From the NCBI GenBank assembly GCA_947440715.1, contig CANETI010000095.1, forward strand, positions 1 through 8,622: 8,622 nucleotides of DNA, given 5' to 3'. Origin of the DNA: Planctomycetota bacterium (GTDB lineage: Bacteria; Planctomycetota; UBA11346). The notes under the pieces are model-generated. The model searched no databases and was not told the DNA's origin. It saw nothing but the letters and a program-made list of their open reading frames with translations. This document shows, piece by piece, positions 1 through 7,160 of this stretch (position 1 is the first letter of the stretch; every line of letters starts with the position of its first letter). Made by a program: the position numbers and the translations under genes.

Positions 1-1358
1 ATGGGGATATTCACCGCGGTGGCGAAGCGTTTCATCACTTCTTCCATGTCACGCTTTTCATCACGTCCGGTCCAGGCGACGGAGACGTCGAGCACATGCG
101 CACCTTCGGCGACTTGCTCTTGCGCCATGTGCACCATGCCATCCCAGTCGTCTTTGAACAATAATTCGCGGAAGGCTTTAGAACCGGTAGAATTGGTGCG
201 TTCACCAATAATTAAAATTCCAGTGTCCTGCTTTAACGTGGTCGCGTTATACAATGAGGATAATTGTGCGGGAAAATTATCGCGGCGTTTATGGCCTGGT
301 TGCGCACCGTGCAGAATATCTGCTACCGCTTTAATATGATCGGGCGTGGTGCCACAGCAGCCGCCGATTAAGTTGACGCCGTAGCTCTTAACGAATTTTT
401 GATGCCATTTTGCCAACTCAGCAGGAGTTAAATCATAGACGGCTTTACCACTGACGTTGCGTGGAAGACCCGCGTTCGGCAAACAGGATACCCAACGCGT
501 GGCATGCTCGGCTAAATAGCGGATATGACTGTCCATCAAGTCAGGACCGGTGGCACAATTCAGGCCGATAATGTCAACGGGCATGGCTTCCATCGCGGCT
601 AATGCACCTGCGATATCCGTACCGGCCAACATGGTGCCGGTGGTTTCTATGGTCACTTGTGCTTGAATGGGAACTTCACGTCCAACTTCGGCCATGGCTT
701 GGCGAGCGGCTAAAACCGCACATTTGACTTGAAGAATGTCTTGTGAGGTTTCGATCAGGATGAGATCAGCTCCACCTTTGAGCAAACCACGAGTGCCAAC
801 GAGGTAGCTGTCGAACAATTTATCCCAGCTTATCAAATTTAATGACGGCATTTTGGTGCCGGAGCCCAGCGCCCCTGCGACAAAGCGAGGGCGTTCTTTC
901 GTGCTGTAATCATCAGCAGCAGAACGTGCTGCGCGTGCAGCCAATTCCGACAGCTCTTCCGCTTGTTCGGCAATGCCGAATTCACCAAGCGAATGTGGCT
1001 GGGCATTAAACGAATGGGTTTCGACGACGTCAGCGCCAGCAGCAAAATATTTGCGATGAATGGCGGGCGCAATTTCCGGACGTGTACGGTGTATTAATTC
1101 AACGCAGCCATCTTGTTTACCGGTACCAAGGTCAGCCGGTCCAAGATCAAATTTAAATAATTCAGTTCCAAACCCACCATCATAAATTAAAATACGATCA
1201 CGCAGTGCGGCGAGAAACGGGAATTTCTTCGCCCGTTCATCGCGACGATAACCGAGATGTCCCGAGACCGAACGCGGGTCCACAATGGGCATGCCGCCGT
1301 GGTGCGGACAGAGGTTGTCGCAAAGGTGATCAGCAGAACCGTGAGCAGTGTTGGTCAT
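1..1358 (-). CDS. metH: Cobalamin-dependent methionine synthase, N-terminal part (runs off the window)
   Basis: Transfers a methyl group from methyltetrahydrofolate through cobalamin to homocysteine, making methionine in the cytoplasm. About 452 residues are present. The homocysteine-binding barrel spans roughly residues 50-345. It shows the DGGFGTE motif at D60, the zinc ligand Cys268 in GLNCATGP, and the zinc pair Cys334-Cys335 in GGCCGTTPDH. The pterin-binding domain opens with IGERTNSTGS (GERTN at 385-389) and continues to DVSVAWTGRDE, where the window ends. The cobalamin and reactivation domains must lie outside. The start codon overlaps the stop of the upstream sahR-like gene as ATGA, which supports this start and translational coupling. 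No clear Shine-Dalgarno sequence precedes it. The DGG motif sits about 40 residues later than in E. coli MetH, so there is an N-terminal extension, which contains Cys13, Cys17, His19 and His20. An internal ATG (at MPIVDP) is a weaker alternative start. Confidence 0.96.
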   Translation of the reverse strand, partial: MTNTAHGSADHLCDNLCPHHGGMPIVDPRSVSGHLGYRRDERAKKFPFLAALRDRILIYDGGFGTELFKFDLGPADLGTGKQDGCVELIHRTRPEIAPAIHRKYFAAGADVVETHSFNAQPHSLGEFGIAEQAEELSELAARAARSAADDYSTKERPRFVAGALGSGTKMPSLNLISWDKLFDSYLVGTRGLLKGGADLILIETSQDILQVKCAVLAARQAMAEVGREVPIQAQVTIETTGTMLAGTDIAGALAAMEAMPVDIIGLNCATGPDLMDSHIRYLAEHATRWVSCLPNAGLPRNVSGKAVYDLTPAELAKWHQKFVKSYGVNLIGGCCGTTPDHIKAVADILHGAQPGHKRRDNFPAQLSSLYNATTLKQDTGILIIGERTNSTGSKAFRELLFKDDWDGMVHMAQEQVAEGAHVLDVSVAWTGRDEKRDMEEVMKRFATAVNIP

Positions 1359-2269
1359 GAGCGTTTATTAGCCGATAAAATGATGGTCTGAAAATGAGGT
1401 GAACGTGTTTCACGCGGCAATTCATCGGTGTGATGTTGCTGTAGGGCGCGTGTCCAGCGTTTGAGTTGTTCTGGGGTAAATCCACGATGCTGATGGCCGA
1501 ATGCATCCGCCTCGACCGATGTGTGCTTGGCTAACGTCACCACCAACAAGGTTCCGTCCGGAGCTAAAATGCGAATGGCTTCACCAAGGGCGCGTTCGGG
1601 GTCGGTCATGTACTGCAAGCTTTGCAGGAACAGGACGGTGTCTGCGCTGGCGTCCGGAAGTGGTAATTTTTCTCCACTGCCTTCAACGAAATGGACATTG
1701 GATAATTGTAAGGTGGCAACGCGTGCGCGTGCGGCAGCCAACATCGCGCTCGAAGGATCGACGCAGGTCATCTCAGTCGCTTGTGGGGCAATTAATTCAG
1801 TCATCGCGCCATCACCGGCGCCAACATCTACGCAGCGACCAAAGCGCGTGAGGCGAATAAAACCATGGCATAAACTTTCCCAGGTTCTCCCAGGCGCATA
1901 TTCGCGGTGCAGGCTACCGGCGACACGATCAACCCATGAGCTACCGCGACGTTGGCGCAGGGCGATTAAACGTTCATGGTCAATTTGGGTTTGCGCTTCG
2001 TTCGCAGAAAGCGCGCGCACCGCTAACCACGCGGACTTCAAGGCACTGTCTAAATCATCGCGCAGGCGATAGCGTCGCGCGCTGCCCTCGGGCACATCGT
2101 GGGTCAGCCCGGCTTGTTTGAGTTTGGCCAAATGACCACTGATTGAACTTTGCCCCAACTCCAACACGTCTTGTAATTCGGCGACGGTCAGAGGTTCCTC
2201 GGCCAACAGGTGCAAGACCCTTAAGCGAGTTTCGTCGGCTAATAAGCGTAAATGATCACCGATGGCCAT
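1355..2269 (-). CDS. sahR: ArsR-family HTH fused to a SAM-methyltransferase fold, SahR-like regulator of the methionine cycle
   Basis: The 304-residue protein has two domains. Residues 1-70 are an ArsR winged helix with LADETRLRVLHLL and a recognition helix around QSSISGHLAKLKQAGL (40-55). There is no CxC metal site, so arsenic sensing is unlikely. Residues about 140-250 are a class I methyltransferase fold with motif I DVGAGDG (148-154), an acidic Asp171 at the end of strand 2, and PDGTLLVV (238-244). This is the architecture described for SahR, a repressor whose methylase-like domain binds S-adenosylhomocysteine and is released from DNA when that compound accumulates. Established SahR regulons include metH, metF, ahcY and metK. 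Here the gene directly precedes metH with a 4-base overlap, and a perfect palindrome lies just upstream of its start. Assignment as SahR rests on architecture plus context. A genuine methyltransferase activity cannot be excluded. No Shine-Dalgarno sequence is evident. Confidence 0.85.
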   Translation of the reverse strand: MAIGDHLRLLADETRLRVLHLLAEEPLTVAELQDVLELGQSSISGHLAKLKQAGLTHDVPEGSARRYRLRDDLDSALKSAWLAVRALSANEAQTQIDHERLIALRQRRGSSWVDRVAGSLHREYAPGRTWESLCHGFIRLTRFGRCVDVGAGDGAMTELIAPQATEMTCVDPSSAMLAAARARVATLQLSNVHFVEGSGEKLPLPDASADTVLFLQSLQYMTDPERALGEAIRILAPDGTLLVVTLAKHTSVEADAFGHQHRGFTPEQLKRWTRALQQHHTDELPRETRSPHFQTIILSANKRS

Positions 2270-2275
2270 GACTAT

Positions 2276-2299
2276 ATCGTTCCATCGCGATGGAACGAT
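2276..2299. promoter_or_regulatory. Perfect 24-bp palindrome, probable operator of the SahR-like regulator
   Basis: Arms ATCGTTCCAT and ATGGAACGAT flank a central CGCG, and all 24 bases are self-complementary. It ends 6 bases before the ATG of the sahR-like gene. An ArsR-family dimer would suit such a site, so autoregulation of sahR-metH is the natural reading. If transcribed, the same bases would fold into a 10-bp hairpin directly ahead of the start codon, so an effect on translation is also possible. The rest of the 140-base gap (2270-2409) shows no convincing sigma-70 promoter. Confidence 0.7.
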
Positions 2300-2409
2300 G
2301 CAAGGACCTATCCCTGGAGGTTACCAGTTGGGTGTTTGCAAATAGATACGGTTTTGAGGAGTCGCGCTAACGACACGCACCAATTAATTTTATTCTTAGC
2401 TCAGGTTAA

Positions 2410-3495
2410 CTAATGCGTAACCATTTCGGGTGCATTTTTTTCGCGATAGGCCAAATCAGCCATAACAGTACCCACGGCGGCGGCATCATCTGGTGAAACG
2501 ACATCCGTATCCGTGCGCCAAGCGGTGACTAAGACTAATTCTAATGCCACATGCCAATTCGGATCTTTAGCGGCGATGCGTTCAGCGACCATTTTCCACG
2601 CTTCGGTCCAAAATTGTTCAGGTTGTTGGCCTAACGTGCGCGCCGCGCGTTGAGCCGAGGTCAAGTTGCCGCTAGCGATGGCTTGGTGAAAATATTGAAT
2701 GTCATGATCAATACAGGTGCGAATGGGCTGGAGGCCAGCTTCATGACGGCACCACCATAATTGGTGGCCTATTTGAGTAATGAGTGTGGCGATATGTTCG
2801 GGCGGAGCGACATGACTTAATCGCTCGCAGGCGACTGTCCCTAAAATAATATGAAGCAAATAGCGGTTGGGATCATGGAAACGTAAGCGTACTTGTACGG
2901 CGAGTGAACCCAGAACCCAGCTTAACGTCGCAAGATTGGCGTTGAGTCCAAGGTGATCCGACATGATGCGGTACGCATCTTTCGGTGTCGTTTCGTTGAG
3001 GAATCCTTTAAGCGTCGCCACGCTGGCGTTAGGCTCACTCTTAGCGGTTGGTAAATCACGTTGCCAGGCAATCAATTGCTTAGAAGGTAAATGCATGTCA
3101 CTTGATGCTTGATCGCTCATCAGTCCATCAAGATAACGTTGGCGCATCAGTGCGCGTTCGCTGCTGCTGACATGTGGCCATAATGTGACGAGGCCAGCTA
3201 AGCAGGCGAGTTGCAGTCCAATATTTTTTGCCAGGTCGATGGTTGCGGGACATAATTGCCGACATAATTCGGCTTCATCTTTGGGAATGGGAGCATACAG
3301 CAATTCGCCAACATAACTGGTTACTTGTTGTGCGGGCATGGCGCTTGCCATATCCAACGCCTGTTGTCTCAGGGTGACGGCATTAATTTCGGCATCCCCA
3401 CAAGCGGCAGCTAACACCAGCGCTAATCCTCGTTCGCCGAAGCCTTTGGTGGCGAGCAGCTGAGTAATGGCGGTGCGAGCGGACGTATGATGCAT
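2410..3495 (-). CDS. Conserved-looking alpha-helical protein of unknown function
   Basis: The 361-residue product is not recognised. It has no signal peptide or obvious membrane segment, so it is probably cytoplasmic, and it looks helical almost throughout. Residues about 175-225 and 235-275 are rich in His and Trp (His181, His207, His215, His228, HQLWWCRHE at 244-252, IDHDIQYFH at 262-270), which could hint at a metal or cofactor site. The helix pattern LLHIILGTVACERL loosely recalls the questin oxidase-like family (DUF4243), but the match is too weak to name it. The start codon chosen is the ATG followed by two His codons. No strong ribosome binding site precedes it. It lies 86 bases downstream of trmB on the same strand and may be read with it. 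The next gene, the sahR-like one, has its own operator. Confidence 0.8.
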   Translation of the reverse strand: MHHTSARTAITQLLATKGFGERGLALVLAAACGDAEINAVTLRQQALDMASAMPAQQVTSYVGELLYAPIPKDEAELCRQLCPATIDLAKNIGLQLACLAGLVTLWPHVSSSERALMRQRYLDGLMSDQASSDMHLPSKQLIAWQRDLPTAKSEPNASVATLKGFLNETTPKDAYRIMSDHLGLNANLATLSWVLGSLAVQVRLRFHDPNRYLLHIILGTVACERLSHVAPPEHIATLITQIGHQLWWCRHEAGLQPIRTCIDHDIQYFHQAIASGNLTSAQRAARTLGQQPEQFWTEAWKMVAERIAAKDPNWHVALELVLVTAWRTDTDVVSPDDAAAVGTVMADLAYREKNAPEMVTH

Positions 3496-3581
3496 GACAC
3501 ACGATGCTAGAAAGCGGCCACTGCTCGCAAGAGCGTGTCTGATTCAGCTTACGGGATCAGGACAGAAAGACAGAAAGGTCG

Positions 3582-4292
3582 TTAGATCTGGCCGACAGTC
3601 GAATCACCGAGGTTCGCTACGATCGGCCACGGAGCCCGTGCCGGTGCGGGAACGTCGGTTCGCTCCATCATTAAATAGCAAATCGTGCAGCCTTCGGATT
3701 TCTTATGGCGTTCAAAGACAGTGGGAAAGCGCGTGGGAATCTCGAAACGATAGCCGTTGGGATAACAATTACGCCACAAACCGGTCAGCGTGGTGAGGTT
3801 TGAAAGGGCTTGGAAGGCATAATTGTGCGTGTCCGAGGCGATAATTAATCGACCTTTCGGTGCGATTGCGTGACTGAGATCGAGTAAAAATGCTCGATTC
3901 ATTAAGCGTCGTCGTCGATGACTTGGTTTAGGCCAAGGATCTGGGAATAACACATAGGCACGTTGAAATGCGGCGGAAGGTAAACGATCGCGGACAAAGG
4001 TATGGGCTTCACCGCTATATAAGCGCACATTGTTGACGCCGACGAGATTACATTTGTGAGCGGTTTTGGTCACGCGCAGGCGATCATATTCAACGCCAAT
4101 AAAATCCTCATCGGGATGTGCCGCGGCCATTTGTGAAATAAATTCGCCATGGCCGAAGCCGATTTCTAAGCGCAGCGGTGCAGTGCGGCCAAATAACGCG
4201 AGGGGATCAAGCACGGTTTTACCGAGATCACCGACCAGACTGGCTTGGGTTGTCGTACGAACCCGATAACGACGCATGCCAGTAGATACCAT
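3582..4292 (-). CDS. trmB: tRNA (guanine-46-N7) methyltransferase
   Basis: Uses SAM to make 7-methylguanosine at position 46 in the tRNA variable loop. At 236 residues it is a normal length for the family. Motif I is LEIGFGHGEF (42-51). The family hallmark FPDPWPK is at 116-122, followed by His125 and the basic run RRRRLMN, which belong to the catalytic and tRNA-binding region. The C-terminal PTVFE (190-194) followed by EG (200-201) matches the conserved TxxE and EG signature of TrmB. The rather basic first 20 residues and a loose tail after about 212 are typical variable ends. ATG at codon 1 is used; codon 6 (MRRYR) is an alternative, and neither has a strong Shine-Dalgarno sequence. It sits alone, 156 bases downstream of the lipoprotein gene and 86 bases upstream of the helical protein, and shares only SAM use with the neighbouring methionine-cycle genes. 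Confidence 0.96.
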   Translation of the reverse strand: MVSTGMRRYRVRTTTQASLVGDLGKTVLDPLALFGRTAPLRLEIGFGHGEFISQMAAAHPDEDFIGVEYDRLRVTKTAHKCNLVGVNNVRLYSGEAHTFVRDRLPSAAFQRAYVLFPDPWPKPSHRRRRLMNRAFLLDLSHAIAPKGRLIIASDTHNYAFQALSNLTTLTGLWRNCYPNGYRFEIPTRFPTVFERHKKSEGCTICYLMMERTDVPAPARAPWPIVANLGDSTVGQI

Positions 4293-4327
4293 AAGACACT
4301 CACTAAACGGTTGATCGGTTCACGATG

Positions 4328-4367
4328 GACGTTCGCAGACGTCGGATGACGTACGCTGACGCACGCA
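4328..4367. repeat. Four degenerate 10-bp units, each starting GACG
   Basis: Units GACGTTCGCA, GACGTCGGAT, GACGTACGCT and GACGCACGCA follow one another without gaps, giving GACG at 4328, 4338, 4348 and 4358. The consensus is roughly GACGTNCGCW. They lie in the 156-base gap upstream of trmB (4293-4448), which otherwise shows only a weak hairpin-plus-T stretch and no recognisable gene. Helical phasing could suit protein binding, but with four imperfect copies chance is possible. Confidence 0.4.
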
Positions 4368-4448
4368 AAAGCGCCATCGCTAACGCGGGCGCGCAGAATT
4401 ACGGCTTCTCGGCATTGGTGCAATTAGCAGCCAGCAGAAGCTCGTGCG

Positions 4449-4988
4449 TTAGGGTGTTGTCGGTGTCGCTGGACCTGGGATGGTCGTTGGAACCTGGTTC
4501 GCGACGGTGATTTTTGCTCCGTCAGCTGAGAGGGCGACCTGAAAAGCTGGGGAATCAGCAGGTATCGTGACGGTACCCAGCGCTTCCCATCCGCGACGGC
4601 CACCTTCAGCAATAGCGGTCAAATGTAACACGCGACCTGGAGTTAATGGAACGACAAACGTATTGCTGCCCCATTTTAATTCTTTGCGAAAGACATTGGA
4701 TTGTCCGACGGCATCACCGCCAACCAGGTAAACCTGCGTCGATGAAAATGACAAACCAACACCAACGCCCACGCCGGAAGCGCCCCCAGAGCTAAATCCG
4801 ACACCAGCACCAGCGCTGGGACGTCCTTGACGATTTTCCATATTCTTAAAAAAGGCGCGATCAACTTCTGCCGTCACGGTGATATCGACTCCACCAACAT
4901 CGCCGTAACGTCGCGGTTCGCTGCAGCTACTTAATAAACTAATCATCACAAGACTGACCAAAAACGAGAAAGAATAATATTTGATCAT
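4449..4988 (-). CDS. Small lipoprotein with a glycine-rich beta segment
   Basis: The product is 179 residues from the ATG at 4988. The N-terminus MIKYYSFSFLVSLVMIS is a short charged start plus hydrophobic core, followed by the lipobox LSSC, giving a lipidated Cys22 and export to the cell envelope. An upstream in-frame start would add 17 residues, overlap the previous gene and put a polar stretch before the signal, so it is rejected. The mature part is mostly beta-like. Residues 56-82 are dominated by Gly, Ser and Val (SAGAGVGF, GVGVGVGLSF). Residues 104-155 alternate in a way that suggests a sandwich, and the tail is Pro and Thr rich. No family is recognised; overall size and topology resemble many unrelated envelope lipoproteins. 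The start lies 8 bases after the stop of the 706-residue gene, so the two are probably co-transcribed and may act together. Confidence 0.85.
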   Translation of the reverse strand: MIKYYSFSFLVSLVMISLLSSCSEPRRYGDVGGVDITVTAEVDRAFFKNMENRQGRPSAGAGVGFSSGGASGVGVGVGLSFSSTQVYLVGGDAVGQSNVFRKELKWGSNTFVVPLTPGRVLHLTAIAEGGRRGWEALGTVTIPADSPAFQVALSADGAKITVANQVPTTIPGPATPTTP

Positions 4989-4996
4989 GAGCGAGA

Positions 4997-7117
4997 TTAT
5001 TTCTTTTTGTAGGGAGTCCAAGTGGTGGGCGTGTCCCATCCTTTTGCATCAAATAAGGCGTTCCAGGCGGGGCCGGTTTCTGATAATTCGACTTCATCAG
5101 CAGGTTTAAAATAAATCATGCCATTGTTATTGAGCGCATAGACGGTCTTGCGTTGTGCGGGATCGGTAGGCCAAGCATAGACCACAAAGCCTTTATGTTG
5201 TGCTGCCCCAGCGACCGCATTGAGTGTTCGCGGACCATCACTCGCGCCAATGGCGCCACCAGCACCATCCGGTAACCAGCAGGCAAAGGTGTAACCGTGC
5301 ACGTCGGGATAGGGGGCATTCCATGCCATGGGTAATAAACTTAAACGCACACTGTCCGCGCGATTATCTAATGGGCCACCAGACAATTCATTGAAGAAAC
5401 CGAACTCACCAATTCCATCTTGGTTTTGATCGACATAGCCGCCACCTTGGAATTGAATTTGTGCCGGAAAGACGCCGGATTTCAAACTGGCAACCACGGC
5501 GGCGTCATTTGCGGAAATACGTGATTCCAATAAATTAGGAATGGCAATGGCGGCGATAATTGGCATTACGCCAAACCCCAAAATTCCACGCGCCTCCATG
5601 GACCATTGGTCTTTTGATGAGGTGCCAAAAATATAGCCCGTTGTTGCCGCTCCTGCTGCGCGAGCTAATAAAATGGTCGCTAATTGTTTATCTTTCGGGT
5701 CACTAAATGGAACAAATGGCAGGAATCCTCCCGCTGCACGCAAAACCGTTGGGGTGTCGCTGGCTCCTAAAATAGCAGAATTAGGCGGAGCTTGTTCAAA
5801 GGCCGTTTTGACGGCGGCGGTCGTTGACCATCCTCCGTCGGTGGCATTCCACGCCATGGAAGCATTGGGATCGCTGCTGATGACCCAATATTTCTGATCG
5901 CGAATGATGGTGAAGGGCAATGGGATGTTGGGCAGGCTGATTTGTCCACTTTTGCCTTCTTCAGGCAGGGTCATTTGCTGTAGGTTGGCACCAACGCCGA
6001 TAAACGCATCCAGTGCTTTTGATCTCGGAATGGCGATGGTGACGGAAGGAAATGGCGCACCAGGAGATACAGACGCTAAAATAGTTCCGGTAATTGCACT
6101 TTTGATATCATCATAAGTTATTGGCACATTAAATTGAGTAATAACGCTTTCAATTTGGGTTTTTAATTGGGCGCTGGTCATGGGCGTGCCTTGTGCCGCC
6201 AGTAGGTCGATAACCATCGGTTCTAATTCTTGCCAATAGACCGCGCTATCAAATCCATAAGACATGGCCATGTACGTATTGGTTGGTAGACGGGCAAAAA
6301 GGCTGCGATCAACGGGTATTAATCCAGGAGTCGAAGATTGCTGACTCAGGCGTTCACGAATGCCTTCAGGCAGGATGGTCATGTCCCAATGAATCGGGCC
6401 TAAAAACTTGTCCATTTGTTTTAGGGCATCAAAGACAGCTTTTTGATCTGGTTGTGTTTCCTGTTTGGCAATGGAGTTTAAAAGTGATTTATAATTCATC
6501 GTGAATACCACATCGGCATCATCAGTCGAAATAGTATACGGTGATGGCGGCTGATCTTGATTGATTCCCATGACTAAGCGCGAGCCATAACGAGCGAGCG
6601 TAAAGGCATCCTTATCACGCGCGCCGATGGTACCGCTAATGGCTTCATCGGCACCAGGTATGGTCATGGGCGTCGCTGACTCATGAGTTTTCAGTGATAA
6701 TTCCATGATACGTTGAGCCAACTCACCAAGATCAACTTGTAAAAAACCAGCCGTTGTGGGTTTTGTAGTTGTTGTCGCTGGAGCCAGCGGATCGGCATCT
6801 TTGGCCACGGGTGGCGTTTTCACTAAATCCGTAAATTGGAAATTAAATGAACGTAGCGCCTTCATAACATCGAGTGGATTAATGCCGGTATCTTTTTCTA
6901 TTTTTCCCAGGGCGTCGCTGGTTTTTAGTCGCAACGCTTCCATGGAACGATCGTTCCATAATTTGGCATATAAACTGGCGTCAAAATGTTTAATTAAACG
7001 CGCTCCATCACCAATGGTGAGCGACATAACGTGTGGCGTATCTGCGGCGGCTAAACTTAGTGTTCCCATGACGACCAACGAAAACACACGGGGAAGTAAA
7101 TCGTACATCAAACGCAT
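4997..7117 (-). CDS. Exported 706-residue protein with an internal pilin-like C-terminal domain
   Basis: Starts MRLMYDLLPRVFSLVVMG and has a probable signal peptide ending near residue 25 (SLAAA then D). AAAGGA 5 bases before the ATG is the clearest ribosome binding site in the window. Residues 26-500 form a large region not recognised as a named family, though it has the feel of the DUF3352-like proteins of planctomycete-type genomes. It contains a Thr-Pro rich linker near 108-122. From about residue 505 the protein resembles a type II/IV pilin-like protein: GFGVMPIIAAIAIPNLLESR (IIAAIAIPN at 520-528), then the loop D563-Q-N-Q-D-G-I-G-E571, which looks like a calcium site. Normally that helix sits at the N-terminus after a prepilin cleavage site; here it is internal and no cleavage site is visible. 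The protein probably acts in the periplasm or envelope. The lipoprotein gene follows after 8 bases. Confidence 0.88.
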   Translation of the reverse strand: MRLMYDLLPRVFSLVVMGTLSLAAADTPHVMSLTIGDGARLIKHFDASLYAKLWNDRSMEALRLKTSDALGKIEKDTGINPLDVMKALRSFNFQFTDLVKTPPVAKDADPLAPATTTTKPTTAGFLQVDLGELAQRIMELSLKTHESATPMTIPGADEAISGTIGARDKDAFTLARYGSRLVMGINQDQPPSPYTISTDDADVVFTMNYKSLLNSIAKQETQPDQKAVFDALKQMDKFLGPIHWDMTILPEGIRERLSQQSSTPGLIPVDRSLFARLPTNTYMAMSYGFDSAVYWQELEPMVIDLLAAQGTPMTSAQLKTQIESVITQFNVPITYDDIKSAITGTILASVSPGAPFPSVTIAIPRSKALDAFIGVGANLQQMTLPEEGKSGQISLPNIPLPFTIIRDQKYWVISSDPNASMAWNATDGGWSTTAAVKTAFEQAPPNSAILGASDTPTVLRAAGGFLPFVPFSDPKDKQLATILLARAAGAATTGYIFGTSSKDQWSMEARGILGFGVMPIIAAIAIPNLLESRISANDAAVVASLKSGVFPAQIQFQGGGYVDQNQDGIGEFGFFNELSGGPLDNRADSVRLSLLPMAWNAPYPDVHGYTFACWLPDGAGGAIGASDGPRTLNAVAGAAQHKGFVVYAWPTDPAQRKTVYALNNNGMIYFKPADEVELSETGPAWNALFDAKGWDTPTTWTPYKKK
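6942..6959. promoter_or_regulatory. Second palindrome sharing half-sites with the sahR operator
   Basis: ATGGAACGATCGTTCCAT is a perfect 18-bp palindrome within codons for residues near 54-59 (WNDRSME) of the 706-residue protein. It consists of the same arms as the 2276-2299 palindrome, ATGGAACGAT and ATCGTTCCAT, but in the opposite order and sharing the central AT. It might be a secondary binding site or a coincidence of codons. Its position inside a gene makes a direct operator role uncertain. Confidence 0.35.
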
Positions 7118-7122
7118 AATAA

Positions 7123-7128
7123 TCCTTT
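7123..7128 (-). promoter_or_regulatory. Shine-Dalgarno sequence of the 706-residue gene
   Basis: AAAGGA on the minus strand, 5 bases before the ATG at 7117. It fixes the start ahead of the Met at codon 4. Most other starts in the window lack such a clear site. Confidence 0.7.
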
Positions 7129-7160
7129 GTGGTGCGTACGTTCAGTCAGCAAGAGCAGCA

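Noticed and set aside
1..339. Plus-strand open frame at the left edge
   Set aside because: It is antisense to the well-supported metH coding sequence and its translation shows no protein-like pattern.
1501..2121. Plus-strand open frames opposite the sahR-like gene
   Set aside because: They lie antisense to a gene with clear domain motifs and their translations are low-complexity Arg and Ser rich text.
2270..2301. Promoter formed by TTGCAT and TATAGT around the operator
   Set aside because: The spacing is about 21 bases and the -10-like hexamer would end one base before the ATG, which is not workable for this start.
2270..2409. SAM or SAH riboswitch upstream of sahR-metH
   Set aside because: The gap has only short hairpins (GTCG-CGAC, CTGG-CCAG) and I cannot match any known SAM or SAH riboswitch core.
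4376..4395. Terminator after the lipoprotein gene
   Set aside because: Only a 4-bp stem (AGCG-CGCT) followed by four T is visible, too weak to call.
4449..4988. Type VI secretion lipoprotein TssJ
   Set aside because: Size and lipobox fit, but the expected TssJ sequence features are not seen and no other type VI genes are nearby.
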